A stretch of 64,000 bases of DNA from Viscum album (Eukaryota > Streptophyta > Magnoliopsida > Santalales > Viscaceae). Under the pieces are notes generated by a model. The model searched no databases. It saw only the letters and a list, made by a program, of their open reading frames with translations, and was not told the origin of the DNA. Each line of letters begins with the position of its first letter. Position 1 is the stretch's first letter. This document shows, in pieces, positions 50,290-62,854 of the stretch. The stretch lies in the NCBI GenBank assembly GCA_963277665.1, contig OY728120.1:946169195-946233194 (forward strand), in the 5' to 3' direction. A program made the translations under genes and the position numbers.

Positions 50290-51560
50290 TATGTTTCAAT
50301 TTTCTCTTTTTTTCCATCTTTCATTATTTCCCATTTCTCCTCCTTGGAACAAGACTATTTCTAATTTTCAGGCTTTGAAACGATGACATATATGTTGTAG
50401 GTACCCTCCAAACTCGCTTTTGCTTTTGATTATCATCAGGTTCATGATATTGTAATAAGAGATATAGTCTTCTAAAATTCAGGGGTTGTTTATCCATCAA
50501 GACTTTGCTAGCCACAAGTGCATGATCCACACTTGTGGTGTTCATGTTCATGTCCCCACAGCTTTTTCATGCTATCAGTTGCTTTAAGTCAAAATATCCA
50601 CTCTCGTTTATTTTATATAATGGATGATAGCAAGAAATTGGATAATTCAGGGGTCTTTTACCCGTCAAGACATTTCTAGACACAAGGGCATGATCCACAC
50701 TTGTGGTGTTTAGGTTCATGTCCCCACAACTTTTTCATGCCATCAGTTGTTTTAAGTCAAAATATTCACTCTCTCATTTATTTTATATAATGGATGACAG
50801 TAAGAAATGGCACTCAGAAATGTCAACGGGAGAAGGATCCTAAGGGTCCTGTAACTATGGATCAATCTGTCTTCCAATGCTAACATGTAAGTTTCTATGT
50901 TTCAATTTTCTCTTTTTTCCATCTTTCATTATTTCCCATTTCTCCTCCATGGAACATGACTATTTCTAATTTTCAGGCTTTGAAATCATGACATATATGT
51001 TGCAGGTACCCTCCAAACCTATTTGTGCTTTTGATTATCATCCGGATCATGATATTATACTAAAAGATTCTTGTAACTATAGATCAATCTGTCTTCCAAT
51101 GATAACATGTAAGTTTCTATGTTTCAATTTTCTCTTTTTTCCATCTTTCATTATTTCCCATTTCTCCTCCATGGAACATGACTATTTCTAATTTTAAGGC
51201 TTTGAAATCATGACATATATGTTGCAGGTACCCTCCAAACCTGCTTGTGCTTTTGATTATCATACAGTTCATGATATTATACTAAAAGATATGGTCTTCT
51301 GAAATTCAGGGTTCTTTTACCCATCAAGACTTTGCTGGCCACAAGGGCATGATCCACACTGGTGGTGTTCAGGTTCATGTCCCCACCGCTTTTTCATGCT
51401 ATCAGTTGTTTTAAGTCAAAATATCCAATCTCATTTATTTTATATAATGGATGACAACAAGAAATGGGATAATTTACTAAGAAATGCCAATAGGAGAAGG
51501 AACCCAAGGGGCGTGCAATTATGGGTCAATTTGTCTTCCAAAGATAACATGTAAGTTTGT
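50290..51560. repeat. Modular tandem repeat array
   Basis: Module X (CTATGTTTCAATTTTCTCTT ... GCAGGTACCCTCCAAAC, about 170-190 bases) occurs near 50290, 50897 and 51116. Module Y (CCATCAAGACTTTGCT-GCC ... TTTTATATAATGGATGA, about 160 bases) occurs near 50490, 50665 and 51318. A short link (GTAACTAT-GATCAATCTGTC) joins some of them. The order is X-Y-Y-X-X-Y. The phrase GGTACCCTCCAAA also occurs at 47377. Confidence 0.8.
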
Positions 51561-54500
51561 ATGCCCTTTTTGTGTGGCCTATTGGATCAATGAGTTTTAA
51601 TTTAAGGTTTTAGATTATTCCATCTGGTCGAATCAATTAAAATTCTTTATGACTTTAATGACTTTATTTCCAATTAATTTTCATTACTACTTAAATATTT
51701 TTATTATATTCTCTTAAAATTCATTATGCCTTTAATGGGTATTTTGAATCAACATCTATAGTTATTTCTTCTCTATCTATTTTTATATCCTTTTATTAAT
51801 TTACTCACATGTGTTCCAAAACTCTATAGGTGGGTATGAGTCTAATTTTTTCATTTTACAATGATCTTAACAACATTTTCTTGGGACCGAAGCACCCAAA
51901 TGGGTCTTCTTTTTGATTTATCTCAACAATTTTGGGTAGATGTGTATATATATGTTTTTCTCATTTTATAATATGTGATTTTTATTGCTTGAATTCGGCA
52001 TCTACGAATGTACTCTAACTACAGGAAATTAAGTGTCTATTCCATGGCTTCTCCTCCTCCCTGATCCCTCTATTGTAATTAGTATTTTTTCACATTGGTT
52101 AATTTTTTAGCTTATAGTTTTTATTTATAATAATATCATGATTTGTTCTTCTAAATTATTTAATAGCACTAATGTGTAGGTTCCTCTAAAGAAATGAAGT
52201 CTGACATTGATTTTTAGCCAAGATACAGTTAGGTTCTCTATTTTGTGAAACATGTGTGATGTGATTCAATTTAATCAAATTCATTTTATTACATTTCGAA
52301 TAGTAGATATTTATTGGAATAGGGTTTGTTTCATTTTTCACATTCTATTTCTAATTTATCTTGAATTTTACTAAAACAGCTCTGGAAAGATTATAGTAAG
52401 CAGTAATTTCTTAGTACTACGATTTATTCCCTCACATGTGTCCATTATAATGCGAATTTTATAATGTGAATTTCTAAAAAAGTGGATTCAATAATAAATC
52501 ATCACAGTGAGTTTACCCAATGGTATGAAAACATGTTCTTAAAACATTAATATTTTTTTCACATCTCTATAATGTTTTATCTATTTACATTTATTCAGTT
52601 TTTATTCACATATTAACTTAAACTACTTTCAATTTTTTTATGCAGGATGCGGACCACGTTGAATTATCAAGGATTAGTGATCAGAAAGATGATATTTTTG
52701 ACATGCCTCCCTCCATTTATATAATTTCGGTACAATTTTCTAATATCTCTTCAAATTTAATGTTTCTAAAAATCCACGAACTTTATAATGTATGCTGCCT
52801 TCATTTGCACACGAAAAATATAAATTACACACATATTGTGAATCCATGCCCTAAAGCTAATACACAATATATGGGAAGAAGATTATGATCAAATATTTTG
52901 AACATTTAGATGACCATGGAAGAGGAAGCAATAAGAAAACTTTGGATTTTCGGAGCTCAAAAAATGACGATGTTCAATTTCAAGTATCATCTTCCTCCAT
53001 TTCAGGAAAAATGAAGTCTGAGAAGGTAGACTAACTCTCTTTGCCATGTAGGTAATGCATCTAGATTAATCTATAATTATTTTCACGTTCATAATAACAG
53101 AAAATTGTATATTTCCTATTCAACATTCAAAATATTATTTATTTTTCACTATTGTCTTCGGAAATGTTTATTATGTTTTCATTTTGTTGTGCTATGATTT
53201 ATTAATGGTTTTTTTTTAGAATGTAGAAAAACATGCTCCATCCCCTCCCCTGCCTTGATATATGCCCATCTTTAGATTCTTATCCAACTCCTTTATGATT
53301 TTCTAATCATTTTTAACCCCCCCCCCCCCCAATCCACCTAAATTTCATATCATCAACATTTCCCTAATTTACCCCCTGATTTTTTCGATGTGAGCAACAC
53401 GTTGCATCAACTCCATGAAAATCCATCGACCAAACTTTTGTTTTTCTCTTCATTGATCAATAATGGGTCGACATAGACCTCATGCACCTCTTGGGTCACT
53501 TCGAATACATTGTTACCATTTCAAGGTTTCCTTCACCTTTCCCAATGGAGACCCAATAAAAATAAATATTAGCAATGTAATTTTGTAATGCCTTCTGTTA
53601 CATTTTCCCGAAAAGGCTGCCTCCAGGTTTTCCATTCAGATAAGTATGTGTCAGTGATGTTGATGTGTTTCTCATCAACTAACATGTCTTAAATCTATTA
53701 TGATATATAGGGAAAACCTCCCCCTCCCCCTTATCATGCTTCCTTTATCTTTATAGATTCATTCCTTATCTTCTTTTTTTCTAATTTTACAATCTCCTTT
53801 TCCATCATCCATGCTACTTGGTGTTGACTCATAACACAAAGAAATAGGAGATTTTTTTGATAAATCATTCAATGAACATGTTTACATATCTAACATTCTT
53901 TGTAACATTCATTATATCAGTATTTACTTTTTAGGAATTCCATGCACATGTTTATAGAGATTCTGATATTGAAATGTTGTACGAACAGGGGATCAGACTC
54001 GATCATCCTGTCATCAGCATTGGATACAAACCATTTCTTCTACTTCCAGAGATCCAACACTAAGGAGTTCATCCTCTTCATATGCCGCATCATAGGTGGG
54101 CAATGCATAAAGTCACCATTTTTATTTGCTGCAGTGTTAAGGCTGCGTTTGAAGGCACTTATCTGAAAAAAAACCACTACAAATAGTTTTCAATAAGTTT
54201 TTTTCAACTTAAGCCTTAAAAGTACTTATCACTTCTGATGATTTGTTTGAAAAAATAAACATTCTTTTGATAATAACATCATTGTTTATGTGTTTCTAAT
54301 CTATTTTCTTCACTATAATATGATTTTTTTAATGTATATGTGTTTCCATTCACTCTCAAATATGTTGTCCACTGTTAATATATTGAATCCACTGATGATG
54401 CTGGATCTCATACAATAAATAAAAAGATTTAAGATAATTTTTTTAATATTACGTACAAAAATTCTTCTTCATCTATATTTCTATTGAAGTGTTCATCTGT

Positions 54501-55940
54501 TATCAAGTCATTATCCAATGATTCATCAATTCGATCTTCATTGAAGACATCATTAACTTCATTTCATTAATTAATATCACCGCTTCCATTTTCAGATTAC
54601 AACAGTCCTGAAGGTCTTGAACTGGGAGCTGCTCATGAAGGCTCATACAAACAGCCATTGGTTCAAAAAGCAGCCCGAACTGTATTGCAGCGACCACCAC
54701 ATTGATGCTGCCTTTCTGTGCTCATTTGCTGCTTTGTATTGAATTTTGTATTGATTATTGGGATGGTTTGTGTGAGGGAAAAAACTCAATAGTTAAGCAT
54801 TGAAGTATTTATTTCCCTGGATTTGAAAATTGCATTATAGTGGATCTATCTTACTCAAAGGTAACAAGTTGATTATTGTTGGGGGAATGGAGTCTTTTCA
54901 GTAGTAATTTATTGTGTTAGTGTTGTAGTTTAGTCCAGTTGTGGTTTAGTTCTTAGAATGTTGAGTCATAATAAGTAGTCCGGAAGTTGTTTTTCTTTGA
55001 AATAGAGATTTAGTACTTTATTTAAGCAGTTTGAGCACATTTTATCCATTTCTATGGTTACTTTAAACTCTGTCTCTGCTCCATTTCTCAAAAGCCCCAC
55101 TCAAGGTCATTAATGAAATGTTTATCATTATCCCAACTCAAGCTCATAAATAAAGTTTTTGAGGGGGGAGGTTAGGGAGAGGGAGGGGGGCGACGACATG
55201 AACATCCTGGAATACTATTAAATCATTCCACAACATGCTCTCTCTAATAGACTCAAGTATACAGTCTGCATGTATAAGTATATGAACCAGACACAGCCCC
55301 TACAACAAGGGACAGTTTTTCACACACCACTAATAGCATCAAGGATGTCTTTAGTTAAGGATAAAAAATTACATGTTTATCTCCTCATAAGTGGTCCTAT
55401 AAGAAGCATACTGGAATCCAAATCAACCATGATGAGATTATATTTAGTACCCAGCCCATCAATTTCATCAATGTTGAGGTCATTTTCCCTGTATGGAGCA
55501 TTGGAAGAAGGAAATTCCCACACAGGTTGTTTTCCAATCTAATATGTATTATGTTATTACTATAAGATAACATGTTTTACAATCTAATCATTTATTCCAT
55601 GTTTTGTTATTTACATCATTATGTTCTCAATTATATCATATTTCATATTTCAATGTTCTTATCATTCATTTACTTCAAATCTCCATACTTTAAATAATTT
55701 TTGATTTCTTATAAATTCTTCTACATATTTTCAAATGTATTTATCCAAAATGTAATCTACTATCATAATGCTGTTTTTATATTTTGTCTAATTGTATTAA
55801 AATATTAAGTATCATTATTTTTTGATTTCAAAATATTGAATATTCATGTTCATTATTAACATTGAAATGTAGTATTATCTTCTTAAAAAAATCATTGAAC
55901 CATATCAACGTTTAAACGCATAATCTAAGAATTGAGTTAT
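51561..55940. other. AT-rich interior of Helitron 2
   Basis: No recognisable protein. Two short exon-like stretches (about 52644-52730 and 52905-53026; HLDDHGRGSNKKTLDF, KNDDVQFQVSSSSISGK) have codon-like composition and AG/GT neighbours but match no family I know. The last 300 bases are AT-rich up to the terminal hairpin. Confidence 0.45.
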
Positions 55941-55971
55941 ATCATCGTGTGAATGCACGGGCGAGTATTAA

Positions 55972-57850
55972 TAACAAATAACAATAAACACAAAGTCTAG
56001 GGTACATCATGCTCAGTCTCTCACCACCACATTTGCATAATTGAATGAATCCAAATTATACAATATTGTCGGATTCCCATGCCAGTCTGCACTTGTGATG
56101 TTTCCCAGGCACGTGCCTCAGCATGAATGCAGGCTCTAGGGCCCACAATACGGTAAAAAGGCTGCACATGAAAAAAAAATGCAAATAAAGAAAGGACATG
56201 GACGAAGGAAAGATTAAAATATTGAAAAAGGTGAAGAAAAACCAAATATTCACAAGACGCGAGGCGCTGTCCCTTCTCTTTAGTCCTTATATTTTTTCAA
56301 TGGAATCTCTTCAGTCCTTACGTAGATCAGAAGAAAGAAACGATACAGTGCTCTGTGTCTATGATCAAACATTACCACATCAGTCCTGCCAAAAAGAAAA
56401 AGATGCTGAAAGATTATTAAGGTGAGGTTATGGCTATTAAGGAGGAACCATGTCGCAGTAGGGGAACCTCCGTCCTCTCTGCCCTCACAGTGCCGCATCA
56501 CCGCATGCGCAGTTGCTTTTTGCCTGCAACTTTGCGAGTTCTCGTGTAAGCCACGCGTCTTTGGGGAAAAAAAGGGACAATGATAAAGGACCAAAAAGAG
56601 TCCCTTAAGTAACTCCCACGTTTTAGACTAAGTGGAATCTTATTTATTTAAAAATTCACAATCTTTTTGTTCCTTTGTTGATATTTTCCCACGTTTTTTG
56701 TCTGTTTTGGTGATTTTTTGGGTTTTTTAAAAGTAAAAAATTAAAGAAGAGGAGAGTGATGTATTTTTTTTAAAGGATCTAGATAAGCACTGTGTTCATG
56801 CTTCATGTTCTCATTAAGGAGGGGCGAATAGGGTTCATCGCCCCTGATTAATTGTTTTTTATCATATTAGTTATTATTTACTTTTAAGAAGTAATAAATA
56901 ATATATACAAAATATTTAATAATTATTAATAATATAATTACTGAATTAAAATGTAATAATTTATATAAAATATATTATGCTGCCACTTATTAATTAATTA
57001 GATTGATTAATATAAATTTGAAATTTGTTTGAGGTTTTCAGTTGATATAATTATCAATAATTTATTAAAATGTAATATATTTATTATTAACTAATAATAT
57101 ATTGTCATGTTATTAATACCATTAATATTATAATATCTAATATTGATAATTTTTTTGATATAATTATTAGTAACTTATTAATAGGTAATATATTTATTAA
57201 TTAAAAATTGTATTTTATATGATTATGTTATTAATATATTATTATGTTATTAATATAATTAATAGTATAATAACTAATATTAATTATTTAATAATAAAAA
57301 TAAAATAACGTGCATTGAATAATATATTTACTAGTTAATAATTATATTATTTATAATATATTGTGGTATGTATTATTAATTAATTAGTTATATAAATAGT
57401 AATATAATATTAATAATAATTACAGAATTCATAATTTAAAATTTTATTAATATTTAACAATAAAATTAATATGATGATTTATTATACAAAAAAAAAGATT
57501 TTAATAATAAAAATAAAATAACGTGCATTGAATAATATATTTACTAGTTAATAATTATATTATTTATAATATATTGTGGTATGTATTATTAATTAATTAG
57601 TTATATAAATAGTAATATAATATTAATAATAATTACAGAATTCATAATTTAAAATTTTATTAATATTTAATAATAAAATTAATATGATGATTTATTATAC
57701 AAAAAAAAGATGATAACACTAAGAAGTATTGATATAATTAACAAATAGTAATTAGTATTATTACCAATGTACTTATTAATATTAATGTTTCTTGACTGTT
57801 CATAAACATTTGTATTAATTTCTAATTATATCAATTCATTAGTTTTATGT
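55972..57850. repeat. 4 kb dispersed repeat, copy 2, segments A (rest) and B
   Basis: Resumes with TAACAAATAACA after Helitron 2 and continues without the Helitron 1 and gag-only retroelement insertions of copy 1. It holds 56459-56642 (184 bases), which copy 1 has lost, and the unoccupied Helitron 1 target A|T at 56642/56643. The unoccupied chromovirus target TATGT is at 57846-57850. Confidence 0.85.
57298..57723. repeat. 213-base tandem duplication in copy 2
   Basis: The block starting AAATAAAATAACGTGCATTG appears at 57298 and again 213 bases later (57511), with the same order of AT-rich phrases to TTATTATACAAAAAAAA. Copy 1 has it once (about 25926-26125). Confidence 0.9.
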
Positions 57851-58406
57851 AACAAAATATAATATATTAGTGAGGTTTTAATTAATGTACAACTAATGAT
57901 TTTTAAAACATATAATTGTATTAGTCCAACCCGCATCGCTGTCTTGGGTGCCCCTTTGTGCCACAACTAGGTGTGTACATAATGCGTCAACGACAAGTTT
58001 GTCGATGTCTATGCTCTAACGTGCGCACCTCCTATGTAGCATCTCCAGTACCTACATCCACATCATCCCACGTAACAAACGGTAGATCTACAGTCTCATC
58101 GCTCGTACCGTGTCCCGATTGCAAGGAAAGTTACTGGTGATCGGAACTCTCTCCAACATGTGAAGAAGATGAATGTTATGTTGTGGATATCTACGAATAG
58201 GAGGAAAATAAAGACTGCAATATAGACCATTCAACCTCTATCATTGCAAAAAAATCTAACATACTAGCATATTGTGTAGCAAAATCACGAGCAAACATGT
58301 CGGGACCCACTGTATGAATTACCTATGGATGTGGTTGTGCTTGTGCTCATGCTTGTGCCCGTGCCCATGTTTGTGCCTCTAGTTGTGGTTGTGACTCATT
58401 TGAACA

Positions 58407-59010
58407 CAACTAGAAAATGAAGTTACTGCCACAAACATATAACCACGAATTTAAAATTGTGGCTATAGGTGGTTATAGCCACGGTTTTAAAACCATGGCT
58501 ATACGCCTGTTTTCTGTAGCCTATGGTCACAGTTTTAAAAAACGTGGCTATATGCCAATTTTTTCAAAGCCCTATAGCTACGGTTCTCCAAAACTATGGC
58601 TATAGGGTTCTTGCGCTTCCGCGGGAACAAAATTTGGTGGGAAGCCCAACCACCACGATTTTGAGGCCATTCCCATAGTTTTTATTAATATATATATATC
58701 ATAATATGTATATATTTATACACACACACACACACATGAATTGTTGCTCGGTGTAGTGGTGAGTACGCTGAATCGCAAAAGGGAGGTGCATGGATCAAAA
58801 CTCGGAGGTGTCGTTTTTTATTTAGGTTATTGCCACGATTTTAACCATGGCTATAGATCAATAACCATAATGGCCAATTTCGAGGCCTATTTCCACGATT
58901 TTAAAAACCGTGGCAATAGGTCGGGACCTACCGCCACAGCGATAGCGGCCACGGTTTTGGGGCCTATTGTCATGGTTTTGAACCGTGGCAATAGGCCTTT
59001 TGTGTAGTTG
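58407..59010. mobile_element. MITE-like element with GCCACGGTTTT subterminal repeats, copy 2
   Basis: Counterpart of 37183-37817. Left end CAACTAGAAAATGAAG, right end complement CAACTACACAAAAGG. The arms have alternating GCCACGGTTTT motifs in both orientations. The central part (58690-58740) has AT and CA runs followed by the tRNA-like segment. Confidence 0.6.
58745..58810 (+). other. tRNA-like segment with A and B boxes (SINE-head-like)
   Basis: GGTGTAGTGGTGAGT (58750-58764) resembles an RNA polymerase III A box, and GGTGCATGGATCAAAACTC (58785-58803) contains GATCAAAAC, which fits the B-box consensus GWTCRANNC. The spacing of about 30 bases is right for a tRNA-derived SINE head. A T run follows a few bases later. 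The copy-1 counterpart (37552-37615) has lost the C of the B box. Confidence 0.5.
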
Positions 59011-59038
59011 TGGAAATAAGAAGTGGAGGAGAATATTA

Positions 59039-59188
59039 CTAATCCTGATCAACATCCTTCTCCTGTGCCACATCATCATGTGTTGCATCTATAAAAGGTT
59101 GGTCACCCTCTAGCACATCTGTCTCAGACTCATCACCCTCAGCATCATCTGACACATCAAAGAAAATATCATGATAAATTTCATCCAT
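59039..59188 (-). CDS. Short acidic reading frame, copy 2
   Basis: 49 codons starting MDEIYHDIFFDVSDDAEGDE, then ESETDVLEGDQPFIDAT and ending DDVAQEKDVDQD. It is longer than copy 1, which stops after DDVAQE. About 40 percent Asp+Glu. A small acidic tail exon of a transposon gene is possible; I recognise no family. Confidence 0.3.
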   Translation of the reverse strand: MDEIYHDIFFDVSDDAEGDESETDVLEGDQPFIDATHDDVAQEKDVDQD

Positions 59189-60292
59189 GGGAAGAAACAC
59201 CTATGTCATTGCTCTATTAAAATAAGCCTGATCAATTGAGCCTCCCTTTGTTGAATCAGAGATATGAATGAGGTGTGCGAGACAAGCAATTGAAAAAAAA
59301 AAGAAATTACACAATTAACTAATGTTAATAAAAAAACTTTCCAAAAGAGGAAGTGTCACGAACTAACCTGGGTCAATCCTGAAACCGGTCACCCGAGCCA
59401 ACCCGCGATATGGCCCGAGAGGCGTTCCCAATCCTCTCTGGTCGGAAACTAGTGAAGAGAAGTAGATAAAACTCAATTGGGAATGATTTAGCTCATAAAT
59501 GATAGATAAAAAAATAAATATATAGACAAAAACATAAAGGTAAATTAAACACTAGCAGTGGAAAAAATAATGAACTACAACATGCACCTCCATGTGACCT
59601 CATGGATCACCTCTAACCATAGAACCACACTCGCTCCATGGGTGAACCAAAGGTGGATAGAAACATAAACTGAAAAAAGAGTATAAGTGTGAGCATTAAA
59701 ATGCCCAGCAGTAGTGCCAAAGGTTAAACAACACCCCATGATTTACCTTTAAAGATGAAACCATTTCATCATGGTTTGAAATATAATAATAAAAATATGG
59801 TTTCATTTCCATTTTAAAAATGTAACAATTTTATGTTTCACGGAAACCATTTTCCCTTGTTAATTCCTAAATAATTTCTAAAAAGGTGAAAGGTTTTCCC
59901 AAAACCCATTTTTAAGAAGAGACATAAAATGAAAAAAGCATTCTTGGAAAAAAAACATATCACAAAGTGTTTCAAAACAAGGGGAAACAAAATACATATA
60001 AGTAGATAAAGATGAAAAGGTTTTCCTGTGGAAGAATGACGATTAAAAATGTTTTTACAAAAACGCCATAAAATAAGTGAAATTCGAATACCTGTAAACC
60101 AATTAACATGAGATATTCTTAGACACCGGGTGAAGAGACCCTAGACGCACTCAATTCGGAATCTATCTGTCGGCCTAATGATGTGATCTACAGTCAATAG
60201 CCAACCCAACCACTCTCAATTGGCCTCACCAATGGCGCAATCCCCACAACCACTCAATGTGGATCTAGTTCATCTATGTGGGACTAAATAAA

Positions 60293-61057
60293 AACCATCT
60301 CTTGACTATCACTACAATGCCTATAATCCCTTTTTAATAGCATAATGGAGAAGCGAGGAGCTTGTTACACGCTTTGCACTAACTCGGGTGCCAACATACA
60401 TGCCTTGCCTACTTACCGACATTGTTCATGTGGAGACCCTCTCTAGTGGAGGATAACCATGGGGGTGCCCCTCATACAGTAACCATTTAGAAGGTTCCAA
60501 TTGGGACTACACATCATGGGAGTTCAAAAATAATTTCCAAGAGAAATACTTAAAGGAGCCAAGCAGGCCTTACAACTTTTAATGAATCATCATTTAGAAA
60601 ACCAATTGAATATTGAAAATAATTTTCATTTTCCAATGCAAAGTTGATAGCATATATTAACCTGAAAAACTTATGTTGCATGTTTAGGTAAATTATACGA
60701 AATGAATGAAGTAACCATTTCTATGTGCCACAACTAATTTTCATAACATGTACGCACCACATAATAAAAAACATATTTTAAAAAAACTCAAGTAATCAAG
60801 GTATTCAAATTAAATGCTCATACATAGGGAACCAACCTTAAAATACATTTCTTTTGACAATGGAAACCAGAATCCACATGAAAGGGGTTCCAGAGAAGCA
60901 AAAGTTGCAACGAGGGACTTTGGTGAAGAAAAACCCTCCTTTAAAATTACACACATATGAACCTATACATACATACATACATACATACATACATACATAC
61001 ATACATACATACATACATACATACATACATACATACATACATACATACATACATACA

Positions 61058-61092
<35 letters not shown>

Positions 61093-61139
61093 GAGAGAAT
61101 ATATATTCCGCTCATCATGAGAGAATATATACAAAGAGA

Positions 61140-61173
<34 letters not shown>

Positions 61174-62854
61174 TTCCTGTGCATATGTGTGCTAGATGCC
61201 TTCACGAGCAGCGACCCAAGATACACTAGAAAAACATGAGATATCTAAAAGTTACAAAATCCCTAATTAAAACTAGACTGAACAATTAGAACAAAATAAA
61301 GCATGTTAGTATAATAAAATTCGTTTAACAATCCATATGAAAATTATAAATAACTTACGAGACCTTAAAAATACACAATCATACTTTAAAAATCATCATA
61401 ATTATTTTTTGGACAAAGGAAAAAGACATGTTTTTTTTAAAAATCAGAGGCAACCCAAATGATAGACTTTAGAAAATTAAATTGAAACATAATTTCATCT
61501 ATAAAGATATCATAATTACCCATAATAAAATTATTAGATATAAAAAATTTCAATTTAAAATTCATCCAATAAAATACCAAAAAATTATAAGGACTAACAT
61601 ACAGAAAACCTACCTCAAAAATCCGGAATCAAATTGAAATGGGTCAAAAGCTTTAATAATGGGTGGAACAAGTCCCAAATAGGGCATCACATACCCTAGA
61701 AAATCAAAGCCATAAGAAATCGAGATAAAACACCCCTATGGGGTTCGTCCATGAGCGACGTGCAGTGAGGGGAGATGGAGGAAAGGAAAGATGAAATAGA
61801 GGGAGAATGAGGTCATATCTTAAGTATTCGAACCAAAATTGTGAAGAAACTGTGTGAAATAGACAAAGGACATGATTTCGGTGGTGGGGGGGGGGACAGT
61901 GCGTGGGAGGGTGAGGGAAGGGGGGATGTGTCGTGTGGGGAATGGATAGGGGGTTTGGGTATAATTTTGTGTTTTTTATTATCATAATTAATAATTATAA
62001 TAATAATTTATTTTTATTATTTTAAACAAATATGTATTCACACCTATGCACCCTTTACTAGGCACATTGGCCGCCCGAATGGGGTGGTCACACAGTTTAA
62101 TAAACTGTATTCCAACCACGCGAAACCACTCTTCCCAGGTGAAAGATCCACCCTCACGGTTTCCACAAGGTTTGACCAACTGTGCGGTTTAACGACATGA
62201 CACATTTAAAGATTAAATTTTTTAAGATTTGACCATATTAAAAACAGAGACCTTCAAAGAAAAAAATATAATTAATTAAATAAATAAAATGACCATTAAA
62301 TAAGGGTTGGGATGTGAAAATTCTCCCCTCATGACCCTTTATTCCCCCATAAACCCATAAGACTTTCCAAGGAAGACACAAGTAAGGAACTCTAACTAGA
62401 GAATAAAACCACCCAAACTCCAAACCACTCAACTTTTGAATTTACATGTCACTCCCAACCAAATTCATAAAATAAGACAAAGAGAAAACACTCACAATGC
62501 ATCTCCCCACCATTTAAGGACTTTTCTATAATGGTGAATCAATAAGGCATGGTTTCTCTAATAGAGTTTCTACAAAACACAACCCAAACTCCCAAATGAT
62601 CAGATTTAATCAGAACATACAACTAGAAAATTATTCAAAACCCCACTAAAACGAACACTGATTCTCCAATATATTCATACTAGGATCAAAACTAATAGCA
62701 TCACTAGAACATGATAGATGAATAAAGAGATAAATAATGAAATAAGGAAATAGAGGAATACCTCAAAAGACTTACCCAACTATTCTCAAAGAAGATCACA
62801 ACCTTGAGTGAATCTCGATGATTTCCCAAATAAAGGACCACCAACACACTCATC
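60293..62854. other. Stretch with simple repeats, no genes recognised
   Basis: Contains a tetranucleotide repeat (60966-61085) and a (GT)n run (about 61148-61172). A G-rich stretch lies near 61886-61930. No coding sequence recognised. The long Met-Tyr-Val-Cys and Thr-His-Ile reading frames here are translations of the microsatellites. Confidence 0.6.
60966..61085. repeat. (ACAT)n microsatellite
   Basis: About 30 uninterrupted units of ACAT (ATAC, by phase), followed by short AT runs and, 60 bases on, a GT run. Confidence 0.95.

Larger units (their letters stand above)
46502..55971 (+). mobile_element. Helitron 2, complete ends, non-autonomous
   Basis: 5' end TCTATATATATACTAAT at 46502. The 3' end has a TCGTG/CACGG hairpin (55945-55960) followed 11 bases later by TTAA (CTRR with the C changed to T). 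Both junctions are fixed by the empty site 7828/7829 in copy 1: host AAAGAAA on the left, TAACAAATAACA on the right, inserted between A and T with no target duplication. No Rep or helicase motif was found in 9.47 kb, so it would depend on another element. The interior has a possible captured gene fragment (46970-47430), duplicated blocks (47671-49200), a second 5' end (49459) and a modular repeat array (50290-51560). Confidence 0.88.
57851..60292. repeat. 4 kb dispersed repeat, copy 2, segment C
   Basis: Aligns to 36626-39096 over its length. It contains the conserved plus-strand frame at 57958-58140 (MPQLGVYIMRQRQVCRCLC), the MITE-like unit and the acidic frame. Similarity stops at GTGGGACTAAATAAA. 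Confidence 0.85.

Noticed and set aside
46502..55971. Search for Rep/helicase genes to call Helitron 2 autonomous
   Set aside because: No HUH or helicase motif was found in any frame and no long frame exists, so it is non-autonomous.
60838..61226. Reading frames of repeated Met-Tyr-Val-Cys and Thr-Tyr-Ile-His
   Set aside because: They are translations of the (ACAT)n microsatellite and have no protein meaning.
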